This document shows positions 1 to 8,079 of a DNA stretch of 64,000 bases, piece by piece; within the stretch, counting starts at the first letter, position 1; each line of letters starts with the position of its first letter. The DNA lies in NCBI RefSeq assembly GCF_001509585.1, contig NZ_LNCI01000002.1, forward strand, positions 62,001 to 126,000, in the 5' to 3' direction. Position numbers and translations under genes: made by a program. Origin of the DNA: Tropicimonas marinistellae (GTDB taxonomy: Bacteria; Pseudomonadota; Alphaproteobacteria; Rhodobacterales; Rhodobacteraceae). The notes beneath the pieces are model-generated. The model was not told where the DNA came from, did not search any database, and saw nothing but the letters and a program-made list of their open reading frames with translations.

Positions 1-859
1 GTTTCTCGAAGCGCGGCAGCATGGCGGAGAAGTCCATGCCCTTGCCGTCCTCACTCTCCACGAAGGTCTCGTAAAGTGCCGTGGCGGCCTGACCGAGCGG
101 CGTGTCGGCGTCTGCCGCCTCGGCGGCCTGTTGCGACAGGCGCAGGTCCTTCAGCATGAGCTCGGCGGCGAATCCGGGCTGGTATCCGTTGTCAGCAGGC
201 GAGGTCGGGCCGACGCCGGGGGCGGGGCAATAGGCGTTCATCGTCCAACTGTAGCCGGAGGAGGTGGAGACGACATCGAACATCTTCTGGCGATCGAGCC
301 CGAGCTTGTCGGCCAGCGCAAAGGCCTCGCAGGTGCCGATCATCGTGATGCCGAGGATCATGTTGTTGCAGATCTTCGCCGCCTGACCAGCGCCCGCGCC
401 GCCGCAATGCACGGCCTTCTGGCCCATCACGTCGAAGAGCGGTGAAACGGTCGCAAAGGCCGCCTCCGGACCACCGGCCATGAAGGTGAGCGTGCCGCCC
501 TGGGCGCCGCCAACACCGCCGGAAACCGGCGCGTCCACCGCTGCAAGCCCGGCCGCCTGCGCGGCCTCGGCCACGGCGCGGGCGCTGTCGACGTCGACGG
601 TGGAGCAATCGAGATGCACAGCGCCGGGGGCCATCGCCGGGTGGATCTCCTCGGCGACGCGGCGCAGGATGGCACCGTTCGGCAGCATGGTAATCACGAC
701 CTCGGCGCCGCGCGCGGCCTCGGCCGCGGACGGTGCCTTGGCCACGCCTTCGGGGCAGGGGGCGGCGAGGTCGAAGCCTGTCACCTGGTGACCGGCGGCC
801 ACGAGATTGGCGGCCATCGGCGCGCCCATATTGCCCAATCCAATGAATCCGACCTTCAT
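1..859 (-). CDS. mmsB: 3-hydroxyisobutyrate dehydrogenase, last few residues cut off by the window edge
   Basis: Oxidises 3-hydroxyisobutyrate to methylmalonate semialdehyde with NAD+, a late step of valine breakdown. The N-terminus has the dinucleotide-binding motif GLGNMG at residues 7-12. The family substrate motif DAPVSGG is at 109-115, and the catalytic lysine is expected in GQAAKICNN (about K162). 286 codons are visible; the family usually has about 290-300 residues, so only the C-terminal tip is missing. The ATG overlaps the stop of the upstream hydrolase gene by four bases (ATGA, 856-859), so the two are probably translationally coupled. It is the third gene of an operon with isobutyryl-CoA dehydrogenase and 3-hydroxyisobutyryl-CoA hydrolase, which strongly supports the assignment. 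Confidence 0.93.
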   Translation of the reverse strand, partial: MKVGFIGLGNMGAPMAANLVAAGHQVTGFDLAAPCPEGVAKAPSAAEAARGAEVVITMLPNGAILRRVAEEIHPAMAPGAVHLDCSTVDVDSARAVAEAAQAAGLAAVDAPVSGGVGGAQGGTLTFMAGGPEAAFATVSPLFDVMGQKAVHCGGAGAGQAAKICNNMILGITMIGTCEAFALADKLGLDRQKMFDVVSTSSGYSWTMNAYCPAPGVGPTSPADNGYQPGFAAELMLKDLRLSQQAAEAADADTPLGQAATALYETFVESEDGKGMDFSAMLPRFEK

Positions 860-1917
860 GCGCGTTCCTCCCTCTGCGCCTCGTCCTCGAAAACCAGTTC
901 GTCGGCCCCGAGTGGGGCCAGCATCCCTGTCACGGTTTCCGCCCGGACATTGCCAATTGAATCCCGCCAGGCGGGAGTGCGATCCTTGTCGATAATGGCG
1001 GCGCGGATCCCTTCGAGGAAATCGCTCTGTTCCAGTGCGCGCCAGGTGAAGCGGTACTCCTGCCGCAGCGCATCGCGGACCGAGGTGCCATCGGCGCGCA
1101 GGCGGCGCAGGGCCTCCAGCGTGCAGGCCATGGCGAGCGGCGAATTGCGGGTGAGCGTCTTTGCCGTGGCGGCGGCGAAGTCACTCACCGCCGCGGTCAG
1201 CGCCGCGAGGATCCGCGACATGTCCGGTTGCGCGAAATGGCGGTCGATCTCGGCGCGGGCCCCGGCCAGCGGGCCCGGGGGCGGTGCGGCGGCGGCGGCG
1301 CCGATCAGGTCGGCGTCGCCGGTCTCCTCCAGCCGAGCAATCAGCGTGGGCCAGGTCTCTTGCGGGACGAAATGGTCGGCGAACCCTGCGAGCAGGGCGT
1401 CGGCCGGCCCCATGCGCGCGCCGGTGAGGCCGAGGTAGTCGCCCAGCCGCCCGGGGGCGCGGGAAAGCAGCCAGGTGCCGCCGACATCCGGCAGCAGGCC
1501 GATGCCGCATTCGGGCATGGCGATCTGGCTTGTTTCGCCGACGACGCGGTGGGAGGCATGGCAGCCGAGCCCGACGCCGCCGCCCATGGTGAAGCCGTGC
1601 AGGAAACTCGCCACCGGCTTGGGATAGCCTGCAATGCGGGCGTTCATGTTGTATTCGTCGTGCCAGAAGCGGCGGGAGTAGGCGTAGTCGCCCGCCTTTC
1701 CGGTGGCATAGACCTCGGCGATATCGCCGCCCGCGCAGAAGGCGCGCTCTCCCTCGCCGTCGATCACCACGAGCGCGACCTGCGGGTCATCTGCCCATGC
1801 CTTCAGCGCGGCATCGACCTTCAGGCACATGTCGTAGTTCAGCGCGTTCAGCGCCTTGGGGCGGGTCAGGGTGATGCGGCCGGCGCGGCCCGCGGTGCGG
1901 ATGTGGATGTCGCTCAT
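856..1917 (-). CDS. 3-hydroxyisobutyryl-CoA hydrolase (enoyl-CoA hydratase/isomerase family)
   Basis: A 353-residue crotonase-fold protein predicted to hydrolyse 3-hydroxyisobutyryl-CoA to free 3-hydroxyisobutyrate in valine catabolism. The oxyanion-hole stretch GFTMGGGVGLG and the following MPECGIGLLPDVGG are typical of the HIBCH branch, which has PDVGG where ordinary enoyl-CoA hydratases do not. The length also fits HIBCH, since plain hydratases have about 260 residues. The ATG at 1917 overlaps the stop of the acyl-CoA dehydrogenase gene as ATGA, and its own stop overlaps the start of the dehydrogenase gene mmsB in the same way. No separate enoyl-CoA hydratase for the preceding step lies in the window. 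Confidence 0.9.
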   Translation of the reverse strand: MSDIHIRTAGRAGRITLTRPKALNALNYDMCLKVDAALKAWADDPQVALVVIDGEGERAFCAGGDIAEVYATGKAGDYAYSRRFWHDEYNMNARIAGYPKPVASFLHGFTMGGGVGLGCHASHRVVGETSQIAMPECGIGLLPDVGGTWLLSRAPGRLGDYLGLTGARMGPADALLAGFADHFVPQETWPTLIARLEETGDADLIGAAAAAPPPGPLAGARAEIDRHFAQPDMSRILAALTAAVSDFAAATAKTLTRNSPLAMACTLEALRRLRADGTSVRDALRQEYRFTWRALEQSDFLEGIRAAIIDKDRTPAWRDSIGNVRAETVTGMLAPLGADELVFEDEAQREERA

Positions 1918-3056
1918 CTGTCGCTCAGCAGGCTGCGCGCCACGATCAGGCGCATGATCTCGTTGGTGCCTTCGAGGATCTGGTGCACGCGCAGGTCGCG
2001 GACGATCTTCTCGATACCGTAATCGGCAAGGTAGCCGTAGCCGCCGTGCAGTTGCAGGCATTGGTCGGCCACGCGGCTGCCGGCCTCGGTGACGAAGGCC
2101 TTGGCCATGGCGCAGAACGTGCTGGCGTCGGGCGCTGCCGTGTCGAGCTTCCACGCCGCCTGGCGCAGGAAGGTCCGGGCGGCCTGCAACTCGATCTCCA
2201 TGTCGGCGAGGCGGAATTGCAGCGCCTGGAACCGGTCGATAGTCTGGCCGAAGGCCTTGCGCTCTCCCATGTAGTGCCGCGTGGCGTCCAGGGCTGCCTG
2301 CGCCGCGCCGAGAGAACAGGCGGAAATATTGAGCCGCCCGCCGTCGAGCCCGGCCATGGCATAGGAAAAGCCGCGGCCTTCCTCGCCCAGCAGGTTCGCC
2401 GCCGGGACGGGGCAGGCGTCCATCTGCACCTGTCGGGTGGGCTGGCTCTTCCAGCCCATCTTCTGCTCCAGCCCGCCGAAGGAGAGCCCCTCGGTGCCGT
2501 CCTCGATCACCAGGGCAGAGATGCCGCGCGGGCCGTCCGCACCGGTGCGGGCCATGACGATATAGGCGTCCGAGTAGCCGCCGCCGGAGATGAAGGCCTT
2601 GGTGCCGGTAACGGCATAGCCTTCGGTGTTGCGCGGGGCGCGGGTTTTCAGCGCGGCGGCGTCGGAGCCGGAGCCGGGTTCGGTGAGGCAATAGGAGAAC
2701 ACCGTCTCCATGGTGAGCGCGCCGGGCAGGAACCGTGCCTTGAGGTCGTCCGAGCCGAAGGCGTCGATCATCTTGGCGCACATGTTGTGGATCGACAGGA
2801 AGGCCGCGACCGACGGGCAGGCCGCCGAGAGGGCCTCGAAGACCAGCGTGGCATCGAGCCGTCCGAGCCCCGCCCCGCCGGACTCCTCCGAGACGTAGAG
2901 GCCGCCGAACCCGAGCTCTGCCAACCTTGGCCAGAGGTCGCGCGGGATCGTGCCCTCGGCCTCCCATGCCTGCGCGTTGGGCGCGATGGCGTCCTGGCCG
3001 AAGGCATGGGCCATGTCGAAGATCGCCTGCTGTTCCTCGCTGAGCGCAAAATCCAT
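1914..3056 (-). CDS. Acyl-CoA dehydrogenase, probably isobutyryl-CoA dehydrogenase
   Basis: A 380-residue FAD flavoenzyme of the short-chain acyl-CoA dehydrogenase family. It would form methacrylyl-CoA from isobutyryl-CoA and pass electrons to ETF. The family signature CLTEPGSGSDAAALKTRA lies near residue 125. The C-terminal ILEGTNEIMR carries the expected catalytic glutamate at E362. The ATG at 3056 is preceded by a strong GGAGG about seven bases upstream; a TTG five codons further upstream has no such site. The two following valine-pathway genes, joined by ATGA overlaps, point to isobutyryl-CoA rather than another substrate. Residues alone do not settle this. A long inverted repeat sits just upstream at 3078-3105. 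Confidence 0.88.
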   Translation of the reverse strand: MDFALSEEQQAIFDMAHAFGQDAIAPNAQAWEAEGTIPRDLWPRLAELGFGGLYVSEESGGAGLGRLDATLVFEALSAACPSVAAFLSIHNMCAKMIDAFGSDDLKARFLPGALTMETVFSYCLTEPGSGSDAAALKTRAPRNTEGYAVTGTKAFISGGGYSDAYIVMARTGADGPRGISALVIEDGTEGLSFGGLEQKMGWKSQPTRQVQMDACPVPAANLLGEEGRGFSYAMAGLDGGRLNISACSLGAAQAALDATRHYMGERKAFGQTIDRFQALQFRLADMEIELQAARTFLRQAAWKLDTAAPDASTFCAMAKAFVTEAGSRVADQCLQLHGGYGYLADYGIEKIVRDLRVHQILEGTNEIMRLIVARSLLSDR

Positions 3057-3077
3057 GAGCTTCCTCCCCAAAGCCGC

Positions 3078-3105
3078 TGGAAATTGAATATGCGTTCAAT
3101 TTCCA
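3078..3105. promoter_or_regulatory. Perfect inverted repeat upstream of the valine operon, probable operator
   Basis: Arms TGGAAATTGAA and TTCAATTTCCA are perfect 11-base inverted copies separated by the six bases TATGCG. The element ends 21 bases before the acyl-CoA dehydrogenase ATG, so it probably overlaps the promoter or 5' untranslated region. Size and symmetry fit a dimeric regulator such as TetR or GntR types that control branched-chain acyl-CoA catabolism. Which regulator binds is unknown, and no such gene is adjacent. Confidence 0.6.
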
Positions 3106-3180
3106 CAGGCGGGCGCGCGGAAGCAAGGGGATTTCTTGCAATGACACCCTGCGCCGATGCCGGTACGCGGCGCGGCTGTC

Positions 3181-3819
3181 TCAGAGTTCACCGGTCTCTG
3201 CGATCGCCAGGAGCGCGCCGAGCACCGCATTGGCGGCGACCGATGCGAGGATCATGCCCATGACACGGCTGACGATGGCAGCACCGGAATTGCCAATCAG
3301 GCGAATCAGCGGATCGGCAAGCCGCATGCAGAGGTAGGCGACGACGAGGACGCTGAGCATGACAGCGGCGGTCACCGCCTGGCTGGGGATGGAGAAGTGC
3401 GTGTTGTCGGTCAACAGCACGATGGCGAGCATGGCGCCGGGCGAGGCGAGCGACGGCACCGCGAGCGGGAAGACGCCAACCGAGGCGGTCTGCGACGCGC
3501 TCCCTTCGTGGTCGTCGGCGAAATGCAGGTCGGAGTCCTGTTTCGCTTCGCCGAAGATCATGGTCAGCGCGAAGAGGAACAGCACGATTCCTCCGGCGAC
3601 CTGGAACGAGTTGAGGCCGATGCCGAGCGCGTCGATCAGGATCTGGCCGAAGACGAGGAAGAACATCAGAACGCCGGCGGAGACGATGGCGGCCTGAAGC
3701 GCGGTCTTGCGGCGCTCGGCGGCGGACATCGCGGCGGTGACGGCGACGAAGACCGGGATCGTCCCGATCGGGTCGATCACCACCCAGAGAGTGACGAATT
3801 GTTCGAGTAAATCCTGCAT
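3181..3819 (-). CDS. MarC family integral membrane protein
   Basis: A 212-residue hydrophobic protein matching the MarC/YchE/YhgN family by its N-terminal WVVIDPIGTIPVFVAVT segment and by PLAVPSLASPGAMLAIVLL in the middle. About six membrane segments can be seen. They are split by a hydrophilic loop near residues 110-130 (EAKQDSDLHFADDHEGS). The family is conserved in bacteria, but its transported substrate, if any, is not established; the historic link of MarC to multidrug resistance was withdrawn. It follows the AraC/SDR gene pair on the same strand after a 68-base gap and could be the last gene of that unit. Confidence 0.85.
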   Translation of the reverse strand: MQDLLEQFVTLWVVIDPIGTIPVFVAVTAAMSAAERRKTALQAAIVSAGVLMFFLVFGQILIDALGIGLNSFQVAGGIVLFLFALTMIFGEAKQDSDLHFADDHEGSASQTASVGVFPLAVPSLASPGAMLAIVLLTDNTHFSIPSQAVTAAVMLSVLVVAYLCMRLADPLIRLIGNSGAAIVSRVMGMILASVAANAVLGALLAIAETGEL

Positions 3820-3887
3820 CCTTCCCTATTTCCGACGGGAGGGCGGACCGATCAAGCCGGTATTTACATACCGGCGGCGATGGCGCC

Positions 3888-4874
3888 TCACTGCTGCGTG
3901 GTGCGGCGCAGCGCCTCTGGCGTGGTGCCCGTCCATGTATGAAACGCACGGGTAAAGGAATTCGGGTCGGCATAGCCCAGCAGATACGAGATCTCGGCGC
4001 TGGAATGGGCAGTGTTGCGCAGGTAGTCGGTCGCCAGCCTGCGCCGCAGCGCGGTAAGTTCGCCCTGGTAGGAGGTGCCGGCCTCGCCCAGCCGCCGCTG
4101 GAGGCTGCGCGGGCTGAGCCCGAGGCGCGGCGCAACCTCGGCAATGGCGGTCCGCCCGGAGGGCAGCGCCTCCATCAAGGCGGCGCGCAGACGTTCCGCG
4201 AGGGTGACATCGGCGGCGAGTTCGCTCAGGCGCAGGCGCAGGTCGGATTCGAAGACAGCGAAAAGGGCCGGGTTCACGCTCAGGAAGGGCCGGTCGGCAT
4301 CGCGGGCCGAGAAGACGAGACGGTTGGCATCGCTCTTTCGGGGCGGCGCGCCGAAGAAGTCGCCGTAGTCCGGGCTGGTGGGTGGCGCCGCCATTTCCAC
4401 CCGCAGCGGGCGGATTTCGGCGCGTGTCGCCATGCGTGCGAGCGAGACGAGGAACACCATTTCGGTGGCGACAAAACCCGGCGGCAGGTGCACGCCGTCC
4501 TCCGCGCCATAGGTGACGTCAAGCCCGTCGGCGCCCCGGCGGACCTTCAGCCACAGCGGGCCGAAGAGCGGCTTGAAGAGCGACAGGCGCTCCATCGCGA
4601 CGCTCAGGTCGGGGGAGCAGAAGGCGGCGAAGATCGGTGGGCTGAAGGCCTCCACCTGCACCGCCTGCCCGAGCAGGACGCCGGGCGCCGGATGGTCGAG
4701 CAGCGCCTCCAGCGCCTGCCAGAGCCGCAGGAAGGCGGGCGGCTCCAGCACCGGGCGGGCTTGCCGGAACAGGTCCGCCGGCAAGTCGGCGGCGCGCAGA
4801 AGGTCGTCGGGTGCGACGCCGATCCGGTCCAGCAGCGCGGCCCAGCCGAGATCGACGGTGAAGGGGCGGCTCAT
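3888..4874 (-). CDS. AraC family transcriptional regulator
   Basis: A 328-residue regulator. Residues 1-210 resemble the arabinose-binding-like N-terminal domain of the OruR/ArgR-type AraC branch, with VEAFSPPIFAAFCSPDLSVAMERLSLFKPLFG. The C-terminal 100 residues form the double helix-turn-helix, ending in the family signature SAEISYLLGYADPNSFTRAF. Its ATG overlaps the stop of the upstream short-chain dehydrogenase gene (ATGA, 4871-4874), so the two are one unit and the dehydrogenase is a likely target or partner. Ligand unknown. Confidence 0.88.
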   Translation of the reverse strand: MSRPFTVDLGWAALLDRIGVAPDDLLRAADLPADLFRQARPVLEPPAFLRLWQALEALLDHPAPGVLLGQAVQVEAFSPPIFAAFCSPDLSVAMERLSLFKPLFGPLWLKVRRGADGLDVTYGAEDGVHLPPGFVATEMVFLVSLARMATRAEIRPLRVEMAAPPTSPDYGDFFGAPPRKSDANRLVFSARDADRPFLSVNPALFAVFESDLRLRLSELAADVTLAERLRAALMEALPSGRTAIAEVAPRLGLSPRSLQRRLGEAGTSYQGELTALRRRLATDYLRNTAHSSAEISYLLGYADPNSFTRAFHTWTGTTPEALRRTTQQ

Positions 4875-5689
4875 GTGAACTGGCTCATGATGATCCGGTC
4901 GAACATCCGGTCACTGACCAGCCAGCGCAGAAAGAGCGAGGGACGCGCCATGGAACCGGCGGCGTAGCGGGTGCGCGGGCGGTCGGCACGGATCGCCTTG
5001 AGGACAACATCGGAGATGACGCTGGGGGGCGAGCCACGCAGGGAGCCGCCCTCGGCGGATTTCATCAGCGCGCCGATCAGGGTGGCGTAAGCGCTGCCCT
5101 CTGTTTGCGAGAAATTGGAGGAAACCGCCCCGGCAAAGCCTGTATCGATCAGGCCGGGCTCCACGATCACCACGTCGATACCATGGGGCTTCAACTCCAG
5201 TCGGAGGCAATCCGACCAACCTTCGAGCGCATGTTTGGTGGCGTGGTACCAGGCGCCGAGCGGCGTGTAGATCTTGCCTCCCATGGATGAGATATTGACG
5301 ATAAGCCCCTGTTTCTTCTCCCGCATGTCCGGCAGCAGGAGCTGCGTGAGCCGGGCGAGGCCAAAGAGATTGACCTCGAACTGGTAGCGCGCGGTGTCGA
5401 TGGGCGTGTCTTCGACCGGCCCGTATTGACCGTAGCCTGCATTGTTCACCAGCACATCCACACCGCCCGTTTCCGCATGGATACGCGCGGCTGTAGCGGT
5501 GATCTGGTCGTCTTTGGTGATGTCCATCTCCAGCACGATGGCGCCGGCCTCGGCGAGGTCTGCCATCTTGTCGGTGCTGCGGGCGGCAACATAGGTCGTA
5601 AAGCCCTCCTTGAGCAGGCGGTGGGCGATGTCTTTGCCCATGCCGGAAGATGCGCCGGTGACGAGGGCAGTTTTGTAGGGGCGGGCCAT
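4871..5689 (-). CDS. Short-chain dehydrogenase/reductase
   Basis: A 272-residue classical SDR oxidoreductase. The cofactor motif TGASSGMG is near residue 10 and NNAGYG near 82. The catalytic Ser/Tyr/Lys set appears as ISSMGG then YHATKHALEG. The arginine in YVAARSTDKM after the second strand suggests NADP(H). The ATG at 5689 is chosen because AGGAG precedes it by eight bases; a longer reading frame upstream lacks such a site. It is co-directional and overlapping with an AraC regulator. The C-terminal region (RPSLFLRWLVSDRMFD) is typical of SDRs annotated as NAD(P)-dependent oxidoreductases of unknown substrate. Confidence 0.87.
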   Translation of the reverse strand: MARPYKTALVTGASSGMGKDIAHRLLKEGFTTYVAARSTDKMADLAEAGAIVLEMDITKDDQITATAARIHAETGGVDVLVNNAGYGQYGPVEDTPIDTARYQFEVNLFGLARLTQLLLPDMREKKQGLIVNISSMGGKIYTPLGAWYHATKHALEGWSDCLRLELKPHGIDVVIVEPGLIDTGFAGAVSSNFSQTEGSAYATLIGALMKSAEGGSLRGSPPSVISDVVLKAIRADRPRTRYAAGSMARPSLFLRWLVSDRMFDRIIMSQFT

Positions 5690-5812
5690 GGGGCAGTCTC
5701 CTGTTCTGACGGGTACAAGCGGGAGATAGCTCGCCAATCCTGCCATCGCACTCGCGCAACGCGCCAGAGTTTATGCAGATCGCGCCAAGGTCCGGCGCGG
5801 CCGCGCCAGCGG

Positions 5813-6820
5813 TCAGGCCTTGCGGGAGAACATGCCCGCGACCGGGAGGATCACCCGTTCCACCAGCGGCAGCAGGACGAAGCCCAGGGCGAGGCCGAAG
5901 AGCCCGTCGAGCGTTGCCTTGACGGCCCAGGTGACGAACCCCGTCAGGTCCTCGGGCACCGCGTGGCCGATCACATGCGCCAGATCGTGAATCCAGTGGC
6001 CGATGAAGGCGCCCACATGCAATTCTTCCATGCCGTGAATGACGATACTGCCGCCGACCCAGAGCATCGCCGCCGTGCCGACCACCATCAACAGCGACAT
6101 GAAGCCCGGCATACCGCGGACGATACCGCGGCCGACGGCGCGGGTGAGGCCGAGCCGGCCGCGATTGGCCATCAGCAGCCCCACATCGTCGGCCTTCACG
6201 ATCAGCGCCACCGAGCCGTAGACCAGCACGGTGATACCGACGGCGACGATCGCCAGCGTCAGTGCCTCGGCCCAGAAGTTGGATTCCGGGATCGCCGAGA
6301 GCGCGATGGTCATGATCTCGGCCGACAGGATGAAATCCGTCTTGATCGCCCCGGCGACGCGGCTGGCTTCCAGGTGTTCGGGGCTGCCTGTCTCCGTCTC
6401 GTGGTCGTCATGGTGGGCGTGGGGCCGGAGCGCGTGCAACACCTTCTCCGCGCCCTCGAAACACAGGTAGCCCCCGCCCAGCATCAGGAGCGGCGCGATC
6501 AGCCACGGCGCGACCGTGTTCAACAGCAATGCGGCCGGCAGCAGAATCAGCAGCTTGTTGCGGATGGACCCCCAGGCGATGCGCCCGACGATCGGCAACT
6601 CGCGGGCAGCCGGGAACCCGGTGGTGTATTTCGGGGTGACGGCGGCATCGTCGATCACCGCGCCGGCGGCCTTCGCCCCGGCCTTGGCGGCGTCGTCGAT
6701 CACGCCGCCGGCGACCTTGGCGGTCGTCTTGGCCGCCTGGCTCGCCACGTCATCGATGGAGGTCGCCGCCACCTTGGCCAGCGCGGCCACGTCGTCCAGA
6801 AGCGCCAGCAATCCGCTCAT
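5813..6820 (-). CDS. DUF808 family inner-membrane protein (YedI-like)
   Basis: A 335-residue membrane protein. The N-terminus SGLLALLDDVAALAKVAA, followed by an alanine-rich DDVA/DDAA segment and PKYTTGFPAARELPIVGRIAWGS, is the recognisable start of the DUF808 family. Several membrane segments follow, with a histidine-rich loop HAHHDDHETE near residue 130. Function is unknown in all members. The ATG at 6820 has GAGGG about six bases upstream. The gene stands alone between the SDR gene and coaD. Confidence 0.86.
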   Translation of the reverse strand: MSGLLALLDDVAALAKVAATSIDDVASQAAKTTAKVAGGVIDDAAKAGAKAAGAVIDDAAVTPKYTTGFPAARELPIVGRIAWGSIRNKLLILLPAALLLNTVAPWLIAPLLMLGGGYLCFEGAEKVLHALRPHAHHDDHETETGSPEHLEASRVAGAIKTDFILSAEIMTIALSAIPESNFWAEALTLAIVAVGITVLVYGSVALIVKADDVGLLMANRGRLGLTRAVGRGIVRGMPGFMSLLMVVGTAAMLWVGGSIVIHGMEELHVGAFIGHWIHDLAHVIGHAVPEDLTGFVTWAVKATLDGLFGLALGFVLLPLVERVILPVAGMFSRKA

Positions 6821-6893
6821 CGCACCCTCACGCGAAATCAATCCGTGCCGCTGAGCCTAGCCGGTCCCCTCGCGCAGGCCAAGCGGCGCGGTT

Positions 6894-7394
6894 TCAGCAT
6901 TCCGTCCGCAGCTTCTCGCGCAGCGCCGTGCGCACCGACGGCGTGACGAATTGCGAGACGTTGCCACCCAGCCGCGCGATCTCCTTGACCAGCTTGGAAG
7001 CAATCGCCTGGTGCTGCGCCTCGGCCATGAGGAAGACGGTTTCGATGGAGGCATCCAGCCGCCGGTTCATGCCAACCATCTGGAATTCGTACTCGAAATC
7101 CGCCACCGCGCGCAGCCCGCGAATGATGATACCGGCGCCCACGTCGCGGGCGCAGTCGATCAGCAGGTTCTCGAAAGGATGCGCGATGATCTCGCAGCCG
7201 GTCTCGGCGGCGATCTTGGCACATTCCGCCTCGATCATCGCCACCCGATGTTCCAGGTCGAAGAGCGGACCCTTGTCGCGATTGATCGCCACGCCGATCA
7301 CCAGCCGGTCCACCAGCAACGTCGCGCGGCGGATGATGTCCAGGTGTCCCAGCGTCACCGGATCGAAAGTTCCCGGGTACAGTCCGACGCGCAT
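6894..7394 (-). CDS. coaD: Phosphopantetheine adenylyltransferase
   Basis: Transfers AMP from ATP to 4'-phosphopantetheine, the penultimate step of coenzyme A synthesis, in the cytoplasm. The 166-residue length is normal. The nucleotidyltransferase motif is GTFDPVTLGH at residues 8-17, with T-x-G-H intact at 14-17. The conserved IIRGLRAVADFEYEFQM segment near residue 90 and the late NVSQFVTPSVR complete the family pattern. It appears to be a single-gene unit between the DUF808 and CBS-domain genes. Confidence 0.97.
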   Translation of the reverse strand: MRVGLYPGTFDPVTLGHLDIIRRATLLVDRLVIGVAINRDKGPLFDLEHRVAMIEAECAKIAAETGCEIIAHPFENLLIDCARDVGAGIIIRGLRAVADFEYEFQMVGMNRRLDASIETVFLMAEAQHQAIASKLVKEIARLGGNVSQFVTPSVRTALREKLRTEC

Positions 7395-7595
7395 GGTGAT
7401 GGCTCCCTCGCTCTCCTCCGGCGCGCCGGACGGGCCCTTTTCCCGGGCATGTCGCGGTCGCGCGCAAGAATCTTCCGCGTCGCCTTAGCATTCCGCAGCG
7501 CAGCAATCCACATTCTTGTTGGAGGACACCGCCCGCGGGACAAATTCGTGCGCCTCTGCTCCTCTGCGCCGCGCGGGCCTGCGTCCGAGGCGTTG

Positions 7596-7618
7596 CGGCG
7601 GCGGGTCGTCCGCCGCCG
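7596..7618. terminator. Perfect GC hairpin downstream of the CBS-domain gene
   Basis: Arms CGGCGGCGG and CCGCCGCCG form a nine-pair stem around a five-base loop. The hairpin lies 26 bases past the CBS-gene stop on the minus strand. No run of U follows, so it may be a weak terminator or an mRNA-protecting stem. Confidence 0.45.
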
Positions 7619-7644
7619 TGGCTATCCCGGCAGAAAAGGGGGCG

Positions 7645-8079
7645 TCAGTGCCCCATGATCATGCCTTCGAGCGCATCCTTCTCCATGGCCAGTTCGGTGA
7701 GCCGGGCCTTGACGACATCGCCCAGGGTGATGATGCCGATCATCTCGCCGTCGGACATGACGGGCATGTGGCGAAAACGCCCCTCCGTCATGCGGGTCAG
7801 GATCGATTCCGCGTCGTCGCCGAGCGCGCAGGTCTCGATCACCTTCGTCATCATGTCATCGACCTTGTCGGCCATGCAGGACGGGCCGCGGCGCCCCAGT
7901 TCGCGGACAATGTCGCGCTCCGACAGGATGCCCGCGCATTGCCGGCCATCGGCCGAGACCACCACCGAGCCGATCCGCTTTTCCGAGAGCACCTTGGCTG
8001 CCGCTTCGACGGACGCGCCCGGTGCCACGGTGAACACGCCTTCGGTCTGCTTCGTTTTCAGAATTTGTTGAACGATCAT
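7645..8079 (-). CDS. CBS-domain pair protein
   Basis: A 144-residue stand-alone Bateman module. The first CBS domain is at about residues 8-65 (FTVAPGASVEAAAKVLSEKR, then GILSERDIVREL) and the second at about 75-130 (FRHMPVMSDGEMIGIITLGD). Such modules bind adenosine nucleotides and usually sense energy state. No attached enzyme or channel domain is present. Its ATG overlaps the stop of the upstream LysR gene (ATGA, 8076-8079), an unusual pairing that suggests joint expression. Partner protein unknown. Confidence 0.9.
   Translation of the reverse strand: MIVQQILKTKQTEGVFTVAPGASVEAAAKVLSEKRIGSVVVSADGRQCAGILSERDIVRELGRRGPSCMADKVDDMMTKVIETCALGDDAESILTRMTEGRFRHMPVMSDGEMIGIITLGDVVKARLTELAMEKDALEGMIMGH

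Noticed and set aside
1983-3263. Long open frame on the plus strand, antisense to the acyl-CoA dehydrogenase
   Set aside because: It lacks a ribosome site and family similarity, and is a mirror of a strongly supported gene; long antisense frames are expected in very G+C-rich DNA.
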